Below, piece after piece: positions 23,641 to 32,839 of a stretch of DNA of 37,500 nucleotides (the first letter of the stretch is position 1; each line of letters opens with the position of its first letter). Under the pieces are notes generated by a model. That model did not search any database and was not told the origin of the DNA. It saw only the letters and a program-made list of their open reading frames with translations. The translations under genes and the position numbers were made by a program. The stretch spans positions 350,001-387,500 of the forward strand of contig JACVTC010000086.1 in the NCBI GenBank assembly GCA_016946835.1, written 5' to 3'. The stretch is from Neocallimastix lanati (nom. inval.) (lineage: Eukaryota; Neocallimastigomycota; Neocallimastigomycetes; Neocallimastigales; Neocallimastigaceae).

Positions 23641-24230
23641 AATTAGGTGTGGTTTTAAATTTGACATTAGTATTTCCATTAAAAGAAAAATCATCTCAGA
23701 AGATTGCCCTAAACGTTGCCCTTGTTGTGGTGTTAGTGTACCTAGTTTATCTCACTGGATCTTTGCCTGTAAAGAACTGGAAAATTACAGAAATAAATCT
23801 TTACCTTTTCTCTGATGATCTCTTTTTGAAGTATGCAATAATAATTGAACAAAATTCCTTGGATGTTTCTTTAGATTCAGAAAAAGGATTATGATAATAA
23901 TATTTATTATTTTATATTGAGTGCTCTTCTTGGAGGGCGTTCAATATAATTCAAAAATTAAAGTTAACGATGGGGAACAAAGACAATTAGTTGACAATAT
24001 TTTTAAACAAAAGTTCAACTTCGTCAATCGTTCCGTATTTTGTGGGGATTGCGCAATTTCTAACAAATGTAATACCATTAATTTGTCGATCTTTTAGATT
24101 GATGATGAAATTGTATTCCATGACAGATATAAATTCGATTGATAGCACTAATACTGAAATTATTACTCACAATAATGGACGTTGCTGTTATCATCGATGA
24201 ATGGGAAAAAGTTAGAGGCTATTGCTTCTA
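23641..24230 (+). pseudogene. LINE C-terminal Cys/His segment and tail
   Basis: One frame reads FLEIRCGFKFD, then DCPKRCPCCGVSVPSLSHWI with FACKELENYRNKSLPFL and a stop. This is the CxxC...H...C arrangement found near the C-terminus of many LINE polyproteins. Downstream, ILSALLGGRSI and, in another frame, VPYFVGIAQFLTNVIPLICR resemble the final helices of such proteins. The jump from the pre-RT linker straight to this segment shows the RT is gone. Confidence 0.65.
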
Positions 24231-24347
24231 ACGTACTTTTATAATTTTATAATATATAATATTTTATTTCATGTATTTTATTATTTTTTTCCTTTAAAAT
24301 CATGTAATTTTATTATTATTATAAATTAAATAAAGTTATTCTCTTAG

Positions 24348-24394
<47 letters not shown>

Positions 24395-24396
<2 letters not shown>

Positions 24397-24421
24397 ATTT
24401 TTATTTTATTTTTATTTTTAT
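24395..24421. other. 27-bp spacer between LINE tail and copia 5' LTR
   Basis: Only T-rich DNA (TTATTTTTATTTTATTTTTA) separates the two retroelements. I could not find matching target-site duplications for either element here. Confidence 0.5.
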
Positions 24422-24678
24422 TTTTAAATATTACAGTTATGTGTATATATACTGCATTATTAAGTTTAAAATATTTTTATTTGATAATATAAGGCAGTGT
24501 TTCGTTAAATGTTACCACCAATAATGTTAGACTATTATAAATAATAATTATAAATAGCATGTAATGGCATGTTCTTAAATGAAAAAGGTCTTTCTTAATG
24601 TAAAAGTAATAAAATAAATAAATAAACACATAACGAAATATAAATATCATTTCTGATTTTAAGTTGTTATTTTTAACA
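24422..24678 (+). repeat. copia 5' LTR
   Basis: Aligned by eye with 29444-29710, it shares GTTATGTG, GCAGTGTT, TAAATGTTACCA, CATGTAATGGCAT, TTCTTAAATGAA, GGTCTTTCT and the terminal TTTAACA. It starts TTTTAAATATTACAG where the 3' LTR has TGTTAAACATCACGG, so its first TG is mutated. It is about 10 bp shorter because of a deletion after GTTATGTG. AATAAAATAAATAAATAAAC (near 24608) is shared and probably contains the polyadenylation signal. Confidence 0.85.
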
Positions 24679-24692
24679 GGTTAAGAGTCTCA
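24679..24692 (+). promoter_or_regulatory. candidate copia primer-binding site
   Basis: Directly after the CA end of the 5' LTR comes GGTTAAGAGTCTCA. Its reverse complement, TGAGACTCTTAACC, matches positions 27-38 of a tRNA-Lys(CUU) anticodon arm as I remember it (TGAGACTCTTAA), with a mismatch at position 39. Drosophila copia likewise primes from an anticodon-arm fragment of a tRNA (initiator Met). The match to the host tRNA was not tested. Confidence 0.45.
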
Positions 24693-24795
24693 ATAACTCA
24701 ATAATTCATTTAACAATTATTAATATACCAAAATTCAATATATTAAATATTAAACATTCATTAAAATATAAAGAAGTATTAACAGTCACATTAAA

Positions 24796-25411
24796 ATGAC
24801 TAAATCAAAAAATTCAACAGCTACTGGGAAGTTCTTCAAGAACTTTAAGAAAGACAGCAAAGACAGCAAAGACAACAAATACATCAAGCACACAACAATG
24901 AATGTTACTCCTGTTGAAGTAGAACCTCCAAATATTCAAGCAAATACATAATTAATAAATTTAATATTTAAAACTTTTAAAAATAACAAATGAAAACTTT
25001 CACAAATGGTATTCAAACATAAAATTATTCCTTGATTTTGAAGAATTAAGGTGATTATATATCAAAAAAAAAAGTCTATTAAATAATGGCACAAAGGCAT
25101 ACATTTAATGCTAAATGAATTAAGAGAACGATTTTTCGGAAACAGGCTCATTCAGACTATTTGAAATTGAAATGAAAAAAAAAAAAATGAAAAAGAAATG
25201 AAATTAAAAATTGAAAACGATTAACTTTAAGCTGTATTTAGATAATCTTGACTCGTTATTTGCACAATGCAATAATGAAGCAAAATTACAATAATAAACT
25301 AGAACTAAGTGAAAAAACAAAAAGTTTTATAATTCTTTTAAGATGAATTAAAATAAAGTCGGTATTTGCATACTCATTCACATTTTTATATGCTGAAAAG
25401 GAACATTTAAA

Positions 25412-25460
<49 letters not shown>

Positions 25461-25580
25461 AGAAGACATAACAAAACTAAATACCATAATCAAGAAATAA
25501 AAAAAAAAGTATGAAAAGAGTAAAAATTAAAAAGAAATAGATCAACACGAAAGATCATTAAAACTGTCTTCAAAACTCAT
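24796..25580 (+). pseudogene. copia gag, N-terminal and middle part
   Basis: An ATG at 24796 opens a 51-residue frame (MTKSKNSTATGKFFKNFKKD...) ending at 24951. Beyond it, broken frames keep gag-like patches: HLMLNELRERFFGNRL, YLDNLDSLFAQCNNEAKLQ, and, after an A-run of about 40 at 25419-25458, EEDITKLNTIIKK and EIDQHERSLKLSSK, a pattern seen before the zinc knuckle in copia gag proteins. The expected zinc knuckle does not follow on this strand; it lies at about 27.7 kb on the minus strand. Confidence 0.55.
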
Positions 25581-26084
25581 TTTCAAAATGATAGTCTGTC
25601 TTTTAATTTTAATAAATTACATTTATTTTTATTATTTTCCAAGTTTAATTTTTTTTTTTTTTTATTCATCTTTTCCATATTAACCAGATTTTTTATGATT
25701 TCTTTCAATTTTTTTTTTTTTTTTTTTTTTTTTCAAATAAGTTTCTGGTTTACAATTTCATAATTATTAAAGTTTGATTTATATATATATATTTTTTCCA
25801 TAATTATTTAAGATTTACTAATTTTTAATTTATTTTTAAATTTGAAATTTTTATTCAAATTTTTATTAATAAAACATTTTTTTTTTGTGATTTTTATACC
25901 CCTTTATGTTATCATTGTTTATATTTCTATTAATCATAGCATTATTTTCATTACTTTTTCTATTATCATGTAGAATTTTGACATGGCTTTCATTTTGATT
26001 GCCATCTTTATACTTTCCTCAATATTTTGAATTTTTTGAGTATTTCTCTCTTGATTTTCGGCTAATTTTTGATCTTCATTAATA

Positions 26085-26205
26085 TAATCTTTATTTATTC
26101 TATTTTCATTAATATAATCTTCATTAATTGTATTTTCATTAATTATATTCTCATTAATTGTATTTCCATTAATTGTATCTTCATTAATTTTTTCGTTTGT
26201 TCTGA
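26085..26205 (-). repeat. 15-bp minisatellite coding INEN-type repeats in the copia spacer
   Basis: On the plus strand units such as TCATTAATTGTATTT and TCATTAATATAATCT repeat about eight times. On the minus strand they translate to INGNTINENIINENTINED. Copia polyproteins often have a low-complexity linker between integrase and RT, which fits this position. Confidence 0.7.
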
Positions 26206-26400
26206 ATTATTATCTAACATGTTTTATTTATTGTATTCCATCCATTAAATCTATATTATCTTCACGATTAATTTTGTTCTGTTTTTTTTTTATTATTTAA
26301 TTTCAAATTCATTAGGATAAATGAATTGACTAAATTGATGTGGTTAAGTGCTGTTTCCCTCCTTCAATTCTATTTGTTTATCTTAAGGATTTGAGGAATG

Positions 26401-26450
<50 letters not shown>

Positions 26451-27092
26451 TACCGAATGAGTTTAGTGTACATTCATTGAAGTTTGCATCACGAATATTA
26501 CGAATATTTTCTACTGTAGTCATCGATAAATATAATAGATAATATAATATAATATAATAATAATATTTGTATTCTATTCAATGATGGTGAAGGCTTTTAA
26601 GTGGTCTGAAGATATCAGTTATGAACGATTTTTTTAATGGTAAAGTACACTCTTGTTGGTTGTTTTGTTGAATTGTTTTTTTTTTTTTTTTATTGAGTTT
26701 ATTAATTTTTTGTAATCTTTCACAATTTATATTTATCATTCTTTTCTTTCTTAATGTGGTTACTTTCTAAAAATTTTAAGAATATTTTGATTGTAATAAT
26801 GACCTAATCTAGCATGCCATAATTTTAAATCAACATTATTTATATTAATAATCTGTATCTTTCATTGGGCTTGTATTTAAAGGAAAAAAAAAAAGGTTTT
26901 TCATCATTTGTATAGATGGTAGTAATTAGTTTATTATTTTTAAATATTTAGAGTCTTTTTTTATCACTGTACATTTCCATTACTAATTTAAAGCCTTTTT
27001 TTTTTAACGTAGATAATGAGTGGAAATTAAATTATTTCGTATGTTTGGAGCATAAAACACTTCTCCAATTGAAAAAAAAAAAAAAAAATAAT

Positions 27093-27170
27093 AAAAAGGG
27101 TATATACAAAGGAATATATTAAAAAAATAATATTAAAAAAATAATATATTCCTTTGTATATGCCCTTTTT
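27093..27170. repeat. 28-bp inverted repeat inside the inverted copia segment
   Basis: Arms 27093-27120 and 27143-27170 are reverse complements with one mismatch (AAAAAGGGTATATACAAAGG at the outer left), around a 22-base A-rich loop. The right arm belongs to the misplaced pre-integrase piece, so the left arm is a fold-back copy. This marks a second rearrangement next to that piece. Confidence 0.85.
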
Positions 27171-27894
27171 GTATATTCTATCAGGATTGTCCATTTGGGT
27201 AGGTAATCCCTCTATTAGTAACTTTTTCAACGCTTGATAGTATTTTTAATATTTTTTTTTATTGGATAAATTGATTCCTGTTCCATTATTAATAATACAT
27301 GATTCTTCGTTATTATTCTCTTTATCAATTATTTTCTTCTTTTAAGATTTTGGTCTTTACTTTATTTACCTTTATGTTCCTAAGGAGTTATTGAATTGTT
27401 ATTAAAGCTATCTTTTTATAATATTAGTTGTTATATTGAAGCAGAAGTCGAATGAAGTGAATCTGAATCTGAATCTGATTTGTTTTGTTCTTCATAATTA
27501 TTGTTTTAATATTTGAAGTTTTCTTTTACTACCTTTCTTGCTTAACGATGTTCTTTTATTTTTATTTTTATTTTTATTTTATTTTCTTAATTTATTATTA
27601 TTATTACTTTTTCTTTTCTCCCCTATTGTCAATATTTGGTGAATTGGATGGGTTGAAAAAATAGTTATCAGTAATATGCCCCATTTTTACAGCAATAGTG
27701 TAGTAGCAGCATTTCGTTGGAATTTGTTTCTCTATTGAAATTATATATGGAAGTTTCCAATTTCGAACTTTATTCATTTGATCTGGAAACAATAGATAAA
27801 AGAAAATTAAGGAAAATCAAAGAAAAGGATATTAAATTTAATATTAAAAGGAATAATAAAATTTTTGATAAGTAAGTAAATAAAAATAATAACA

Positions 27895-29420
27895 TTGATA
27901 ATGAAAAAAAAAAAATTATCAAAAAAGGAAAAAGAAAAATTATCAATCAAATCAATAAAAAAAATGAAGGATAGAATGCCTACATTAAAAATAAATAAAT
28001 CATTTTTTTTTGAGAAGAAAAGAGATTCAGATGAAAAAATGAAAGACGCAAGAGAAATAGAGTTAATAATATTAATATGTTAATTTCAAAAAAAAAAAAA
28101 AAATATGAAGAAGCTATAAATTCAGAAAATACGGACAAATGGAAATATGCATTAAAACAAAGAATTACAAAATTTATATAGAAATAATGTTATTGAAAAT
28201 TGTGGAAAGCAAAAAAATATCCCAGAAGGTATTAAATCACTCGATGTTAAATGGGGTTTTTACTTATTAAAGATAATGATATATATAAAGCAAGTAAGAT
28301 TGGTTGTCAAAAGGCTTTTTTAGACAAATTAAAGGAATTGATTATACCTGCACCTATTCTCCTACAATAGAAATGGATAGTTTTAGATTAATAATTGCTA
28401 TTGCATCAAAATATAAATAGGATTTAAGACAAATCGATATTAAAGCTACATATTTGAATGCTAATCTAGATGAGAAAATATATGTTCAAATTTCAATCGG
28501 TGATAAAATTTTCAAATGTGGAAAATCTAAATTATTACAAAAGGCTCTCTATGGACTCAAACAAGTTGGAAGAAAATGGTTTCATGAAATCTCCGATTTT
28601 CTTAAGAAAATTAGGTTAATTATCAATATAATTTTTTTTTTTTTTTTTTTTTTTTTTTAGACAGGGAAGAGAATACACTTCCAATTATCAATATAATACA
28701 GATAATTGTTTATTTGGTAAATATAAAAAATAATAAATTATGCTTATTACTAACACTTTATATTGATGATATATTAATTGCAAGAGAGAATAAAGAAATT
28801 TACCAAAGTTGTTTTAAAGATAAAACATAAATATAAAATCTCTAAAGATAAAACAGCAAAACAAAATCATCGGAATTAATACAGTTAAAACAAATAAAGG
28901 CTACTATATTAATCAAAAAGATTATATTGAAAAAAATGCTGACTATCAATAATACAAACAATTCTAAAATAACTAGAACACCATGTATTAATGCAAAAAT
29001 TAGAAAAATAGAGAAAACTATTGAAAAAAATTAATAAAACTGATTATAAAAGATTGATTGGATCTCTATGATAGGTATCAATAAAAAACAAGATTAGATA
29101 TAACATATGCAGTAAATCAAACTGAAAGATTTTCTGATATGGATAAGAAGATTAGTAAATGAAATTATTATATTTAACAAAAATATTAGAATTAATATTA
29201 GAATAGATAATAAACTATGTAAGAATATAGCTAAAAATGAAAACCAAAAGGGACAACGTAAATATATGGATATAAAATGCAAATATGTTCAAGATGAAAT
29301 TATAAAAAGAGAAATTAAATTAACACTCATTGGTTTTAACTCAATGAGGGCAGATTCACTAACCAAAAGTATAGGTGGACCCAAGCTTAAATACTTTGCC
29401 GATTTCATCATGAAAATTTA
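27895..29420 (+). pseudogene. copia reverse transcriptase and RNase H remnant
   Basis: After a Lys-rich lead (27895-28083), broken frames give YEEAINSENTDKWKYALKQR, PEGIKSLDVKWGF, a VVK segment, QIKGIDYTCTYSPTIEMDSF, LRQIDIKATYLNANLDEKIY and KLLQKALYGLKQVGRKWF, the conserved N-terminal half of copia RT. The catalytic motif is LYIDDILIA (YIDD at 28759-28770). Later come DYKRLIGSL and an RNase H end (DNKLCKNIAKNENQKGQRKY, IKCKYVQDEI, FNSMRADSLTKS) with a stop near 29420. Part of RNase H around 29160 is deleted. A premature TAG near 28420, several frameshifts and a poly(T) insertion at 28632 inactivate it. Confidence 0.85.
28632..28682 (-). mobile_element. tiny poly(A)-tailed insert with 15-bp target-site duplication in copia RT
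   Basis: A run of 27 T (28632-28658) followed by 24 bases (AGACAGGGAAGAGAATACAC and four more) is flanked on both sides by AATTATCAATATAAT (28618-28632 and 28683-28697). On the minus strand it is a 24-base fragment ending in TATTCTCTTCCCTGTCT followed by A27. This has the anatomy of a severely 5'-truncated retroposon made by target-primed reverse transcription. The neighbouring LINE ends in TATTCTCTTAGTCT plus A44, so the insert probably derives from that or a related family. Confidence 0.75.
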
Positions 29421-29432
29421 GAAAAATGCCAA

Positions 29433-29443
29433 TGTAGGGGGAA
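29433..29443 (+). promoter_or_regulatory. copia polypurine tract
   Basis: TGTAGGGGGAA lies immediately before the TG of the 3' LTR. The purine run AGGGGGAA is where plus-strand DNA synthesis would be primed, and its position fixes the LTR boundary. Confidence 0.8.
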
Positions 29444-29710
29444 TGTTAAACATCACGGTTATGTGATTGATTACATTTTACATTATACTACATTATTAGG
29501 TGTAAAACATTTTTATTCAATAATATAATGCAGTGTTACATTAAATGTTACCAATAATATTAGACTACTATAGAAAATAATTATAAATAACATGTAATGG
29601 CATATTCTTAAATGAAGTTGGTCTTTCTCAATATAAAAGCAATAAAATAAATAAATAAACACATAATAAAATATATATATTATTTCTTATTTTAAGTGCT
29701 ATATTTAACA
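29444..29710 (+). repeat. copia 3' LTR
   Basis: It is 267 bp, starting TGTTAAACATCACGG and ending ATATTTAACA, so the termini are TGTTAAA...TTTAACA inverted repeats with canonical TG..CA. It is preceded by the polypurine tract. It is better preserved at its ends than the 5' LTR. Confidence 0.88.
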
Positions 29711-29797
29711 GTTTTATATTAAATTAAATTTTGTTTTTTTGTTTTTCGTTTTTTGTTTTAAATGAAATATTAAATTTAAATTTGAATTACAATAAAA

Positions 29798-29839
<42 letters not shown>

Positions 29840-31690
29840 TATAAAAAAAATTTAAAAAAAAAGTGATATAAATTATAAGGGAGTGAAAAGGTAACCATTG
29901 ATGATTGAAGATGTTCGTATACTCATCATCTGTGATATGGGTACGAACAATTGTAATAATTGTTCTATTTTTTTTTTTCTTTTTTTTTTTGGAAGTCATC
30001 AATAATATATATATGTATATATGGTAAAATATTACCATATAAATTTATAGAACATACCCGGTAAAAAAAAAAAAAAAAAAAAAAAAAAATTATAATAAAT
30101 AAATCTCTCACTCTCTCCTCTATTTTTTTTCCATATCTAAATCTTATTCATATCTCTTCTGTTTTTTTTTCGTTTTTTTTTTTTTTATCTCTTTCATTAT
30201 TCCTCTCCTTCTTTTAATACTAATTTATATTATAGATTCTATATGAAGCTAATAGCAATACTTGTGACAAATTTCAATGGGACTTTAAAAACAGAAATAT
30301 ATATATTAAAAAATAAAAAATAAAAAATAAAAAAACTAATAAATTAAAAAATGTTAAAATTATATGGAAATTATTTTTATATAAATTACTTTATTATACC
30401 TCAAAGAATAACTTTATATTGATTTTTATTATTAAATTTTATTGATTTCAACTATAATTATAACTATAATAAATTAGAATATCTAAAAATAATAATTGGA
30501 AACTTAAGATTTATGAAATTAAAAGTAATAGTAATTATATATATATATATAATAAAAATAATACTAAAAAAAAAAAAAATAAAAAATAAAAAAACTAATA
30601 AATTAAAAAATGTTAAGATTATATGATTATTAGTGGAATAATAATTCATTAAAAAGTCATGATCATAAATTATGTTAACTGATATAATTATTGATTAATT
30701 TCATCAATGTTTCTACCTTTTATCTTTTATTTAAAAAAAATAAAAATAAAATAAGAGAAAGAAATATCAAAATAAAAATTCTTTAAATTAAATAAAAAGG
30801 ATTAAGGCATTTTCTTATTAAAACATAATGAAGTTATCTAAAGAAATAATAAATACTAATATAATTAAATAAAGACATAGTATATAAAAGATAAACTCTC
30901 GTTATATATATATATATATAATTTTTATTTTATATATTAAATTTATTTTAAAATAGATATATTTATATAACTATAAATTAATTAATTAATAACAATTATT
31001 AAAAAATAAAATAAAAAATTAATTCATATCTATTCCATTAGAATTAATAATAATAATAATAAAAAAGAATGAAAAAAAAGTAAGAAAACAAAACAAGGTC
31101 AATAAATATTTTAATAAATATAAGTGACCTTTTCCTTCCTTTCGTGTTTAAAATCTTATTCTGTTTTTTTTTTTTTTTTTTATTTTTTTAATTTTTTATA
31201 TTTTAATTTAAAAAATTTCTATAAATGGAATCATCCAATAGAATTTTAGTGTAGCATGTTTATCTCTTATATAATATAAATAGTATTATATCATATATTA
31301 AAATGAATTAATCATCTTTTTTATTTTTTTTTTTTTTTTTTTTTTTGATAATAAAAATAAAAAATTTTTTTTATTTAAATAAATATTAATTAATCATTAT
31401 CAAATCAAACTTTTTTTTTTATTTTGCTTATTTTCTTTTAATTCTTTTTTTTTTTTATTATTTATTTATTCGTTATTTATTCGTTATTTATTTATTTATT
31501 ATTTTTAATCTTTATAAAAAAAAAATTAGTTAAACTTTGACTTTTAATTTTTTTTTCTTTTTTCTTTTTTTTTTTTTTTTTTTTTTTTCGATTTTTATAA
31601 ACGAATGAAAATCGATTGAAAATTTTTGAAATCTGAAAATAATTTATAATAAAAAATTTACACTAATTAATAATTGAATTATAATTAGTA
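29711..31690. other. low-complexity DNA with small palindromes and a possible orphan exon
   Basis: No complete gene is seen. An A-run of about 37 lies at 29801-29837 and another of about 27 at 30063-30089. Two small inverted repeats sit in a non-simple patch: GTTCGTA (29913-29919) with TACGAAC (29942-29948), and GAACAATTGTAATAATTGTTC-type arms at 29945-29964. A CT-rich tract covers about 30102-30220. A direct repeat (ACTAATAAATTAAAAAATGT and following bases) occurs at 30335 and 30594. Confidence 0.6.
30236..30294 (+). other. possible orphan exon after a well-formed intron 3' end
   Basis: TACTAATTTATATTATAG at 30218-30235 looks like a branch point (TACTAAT) 11 bases before an AG acceptor, preceded by a pyrimidine-rich tract. 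The following bases are GC-richer. In one frame they read YEANSNTCDKFQWDFKNRN; in another, an ATG at 30243 gives MKLIAILVTNFNGTLK. Neither reading continues far before A-rich repeats. It may be a stray exon of a degraded gene or a chance island. Confidence 0.2.
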
Positions 31691-32300
31691 ATAATAAATA
31701 ATATTAAATTATAAATAATAATAAATAGAATATTTATTAATAAATAATTGAATAATAAATAAATAAATAAATAATAAATAAATAAATAATAAATAAATAA
31801 ATAATAAATAAATAAATAATAAATAATTAAATAATTTAATAATAAATAATAAATAAATAAATAAAAAGTAATAAATTATAAATTATAAATAATAAATAAT
31901 AAAATATAAATAATTTAATAATAAATAATGAATAATAAATAATTGAATAATAAATAATAAATAATAAAATATAAATAATTTAATAATAAATAATAAATAA
32001 TAAATAATAAATAATTGAATAATTAAATAATTAAATAATAAATAATAAATAATAAATTATAAATAATAAATAATAAATAATAAATAATAAATAATAAATA
32101 ATAAATAATAAATAATAAATAATAAATAATAAATAATAAATAATAAATAATAAATAATAAATAATAAATAATAAATAATAAATAATAAATAATTGAATAA
32201 TAAATAATAAATAATTGAATAATAAATAATAAATAATAAATAATTGAATAATAAATAATAAATAATAAATAATTAAATAACAAATAATAAATAATTAAAT
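31691..32300. repeat. AAATAAT heptamer array and related AAT-rich satellite
   Basis: The core, about 32033-32280, is a 7-bp AAATAAT repeat, with GAATAATAAATAAT variants and higher-order AATTGAATAATAAATAAT units. It is preceded from 31691 by AAATAAATAAATAATAAAT variants. It is the reverse complement of the array at 16420-16709. Confidence 0.9.
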
Positions 32301-32800
32301 AATCTATTTAGGTATTTGAAAGTCATTATTAAATTTAAACAACATTAATTGAATAGGAGATTAAAAATAGTTTATAAAAAAAGAAAATGAGTTCATTTCA
32401 ACTGTAATTATAAAATAAAAACTATTATTACCATCATTAACCATTAACTATTTACTACTAATTAACTATTATTAACTACTAATGATTATTAATTATTAAT
32501 TATTAATTATTAACTATTAATTAATTATAATAAATCATATTTATTATTTTTAACTTTAAATTTTTCATTTATATTTATAAAAAATGTATATATAATAAAA
32601 AAGAAAAAAAAAAGATTCATTCTTCCTATATCTCTTTATTTCTTTATTTTTATTTTTTTTTTATTTTTATTTTTATTTTTATTCTTTCATTATTACTAAT
32701 ACTTTATATTCTAATTTTACTTTTGTATTATTTTATTTTTATTCTAATTTTACTTTCATATTATTTTATTTTTATTTTATTTTATTAATATATATAATTA

Positions 32801-32839
<39 letters not shown>

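Larger units (their letters stand above)
21725..24394 (+). mobile_element. decayed non-LTR retrotransposon (LINE) with APE-type endonuclease, RT lost
   Basis: Coding blocks in shifting frames run from an ATG at 21725 (MDNTSSKSATIPVLRRG...) to a poly(A) tail of 44 A at 24351-24394. The order is N-terminal piece, apurinic-type endonuclease (about 22021-22860), linker typical of the region before RT (VLKDKQGNFLFSRSDQLNRF, stop, continuing to about 23600), then directly the C-terminal Cys/His segment (CPCCG...SHWIFAC, about 23700-23770) and a C-terminal tail (SALLGGRSI). No RT motif such as YxDD or its neighbours lies between about 23600 and 23680, so the RT domain has been deleted. Several stops and frameshifts make the element inactive. 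The transcript end reads AATTAAATAAAGTTATTCTC then TTAGTCT before the tail. Confidence 0.85.
25600..27792 (-). pseudogene. inverted copia segment: gag zinc knuckle, protease, pre-integrase, integrase start, spacer
   Basis: Read on the minus strand from high to low coordinates: a damaged zinc knuckle (KCCYY...KMGHITDN, about 27660-27710), an acidic Ser/Asp linker (NKSDSDSDSLHSTSAS, about 27430-27480), a misplaced pre-integrase piece (KKLLIEGLPTQMDNPDR, 27180-27230), protease C-terminal sequence (VKKKGFKLVMEMYSDKK then NNKLITTIYTNDEK, about 26900-27020), the pre-integrase motif LWHARLGH (26799-26822), the integrase start (ITDIFRPLK, about 26600-26630) and TTVENIRNIRDANFNECTLN (26461-26520). Last comes an INEN/INED repeat spacer (26085-26205). 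This is the normal 5'-to-3' order of the part of copia pol absent from the plus strand. Poly(A) or poly(T) runs and stops interrupt it. Confidence 0.7.
24422..29710 (+). mobile_element. Ty1/copia LTR retrotransposon, old and internally rearranged
   Basis: Two related LTRs (24422-24678 and 29444-29710) bound a 4.77-kb interior with a candidate primer-binding site, gag start, RT/RNase H and polypurine tract on the plus strand. The middle of the element (zinc knuckle, protease, pre-integrase, integrase, spacer; about 25.6-27.8 kb) reads on the minus strand. No coding segment occurs twice, so a single element with an inverted centre fits best. The LTRs differ at many positions by eye, the 5' LTR has lost its TG terminus, and all coding parts carry stops and frameshifts, so the insertion is old and inactive. 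An exact 5-bp target-site duplication could not be seen (flanks TTTAT and GTTTT). Confidence 0.85.

Noticed and set aside
24422-29710. Two nested copia elements in opposite orientation
   Set aside because: No domain is present twice and only one LTR pair is seen; one inverted segment explains the data with fewer steps.
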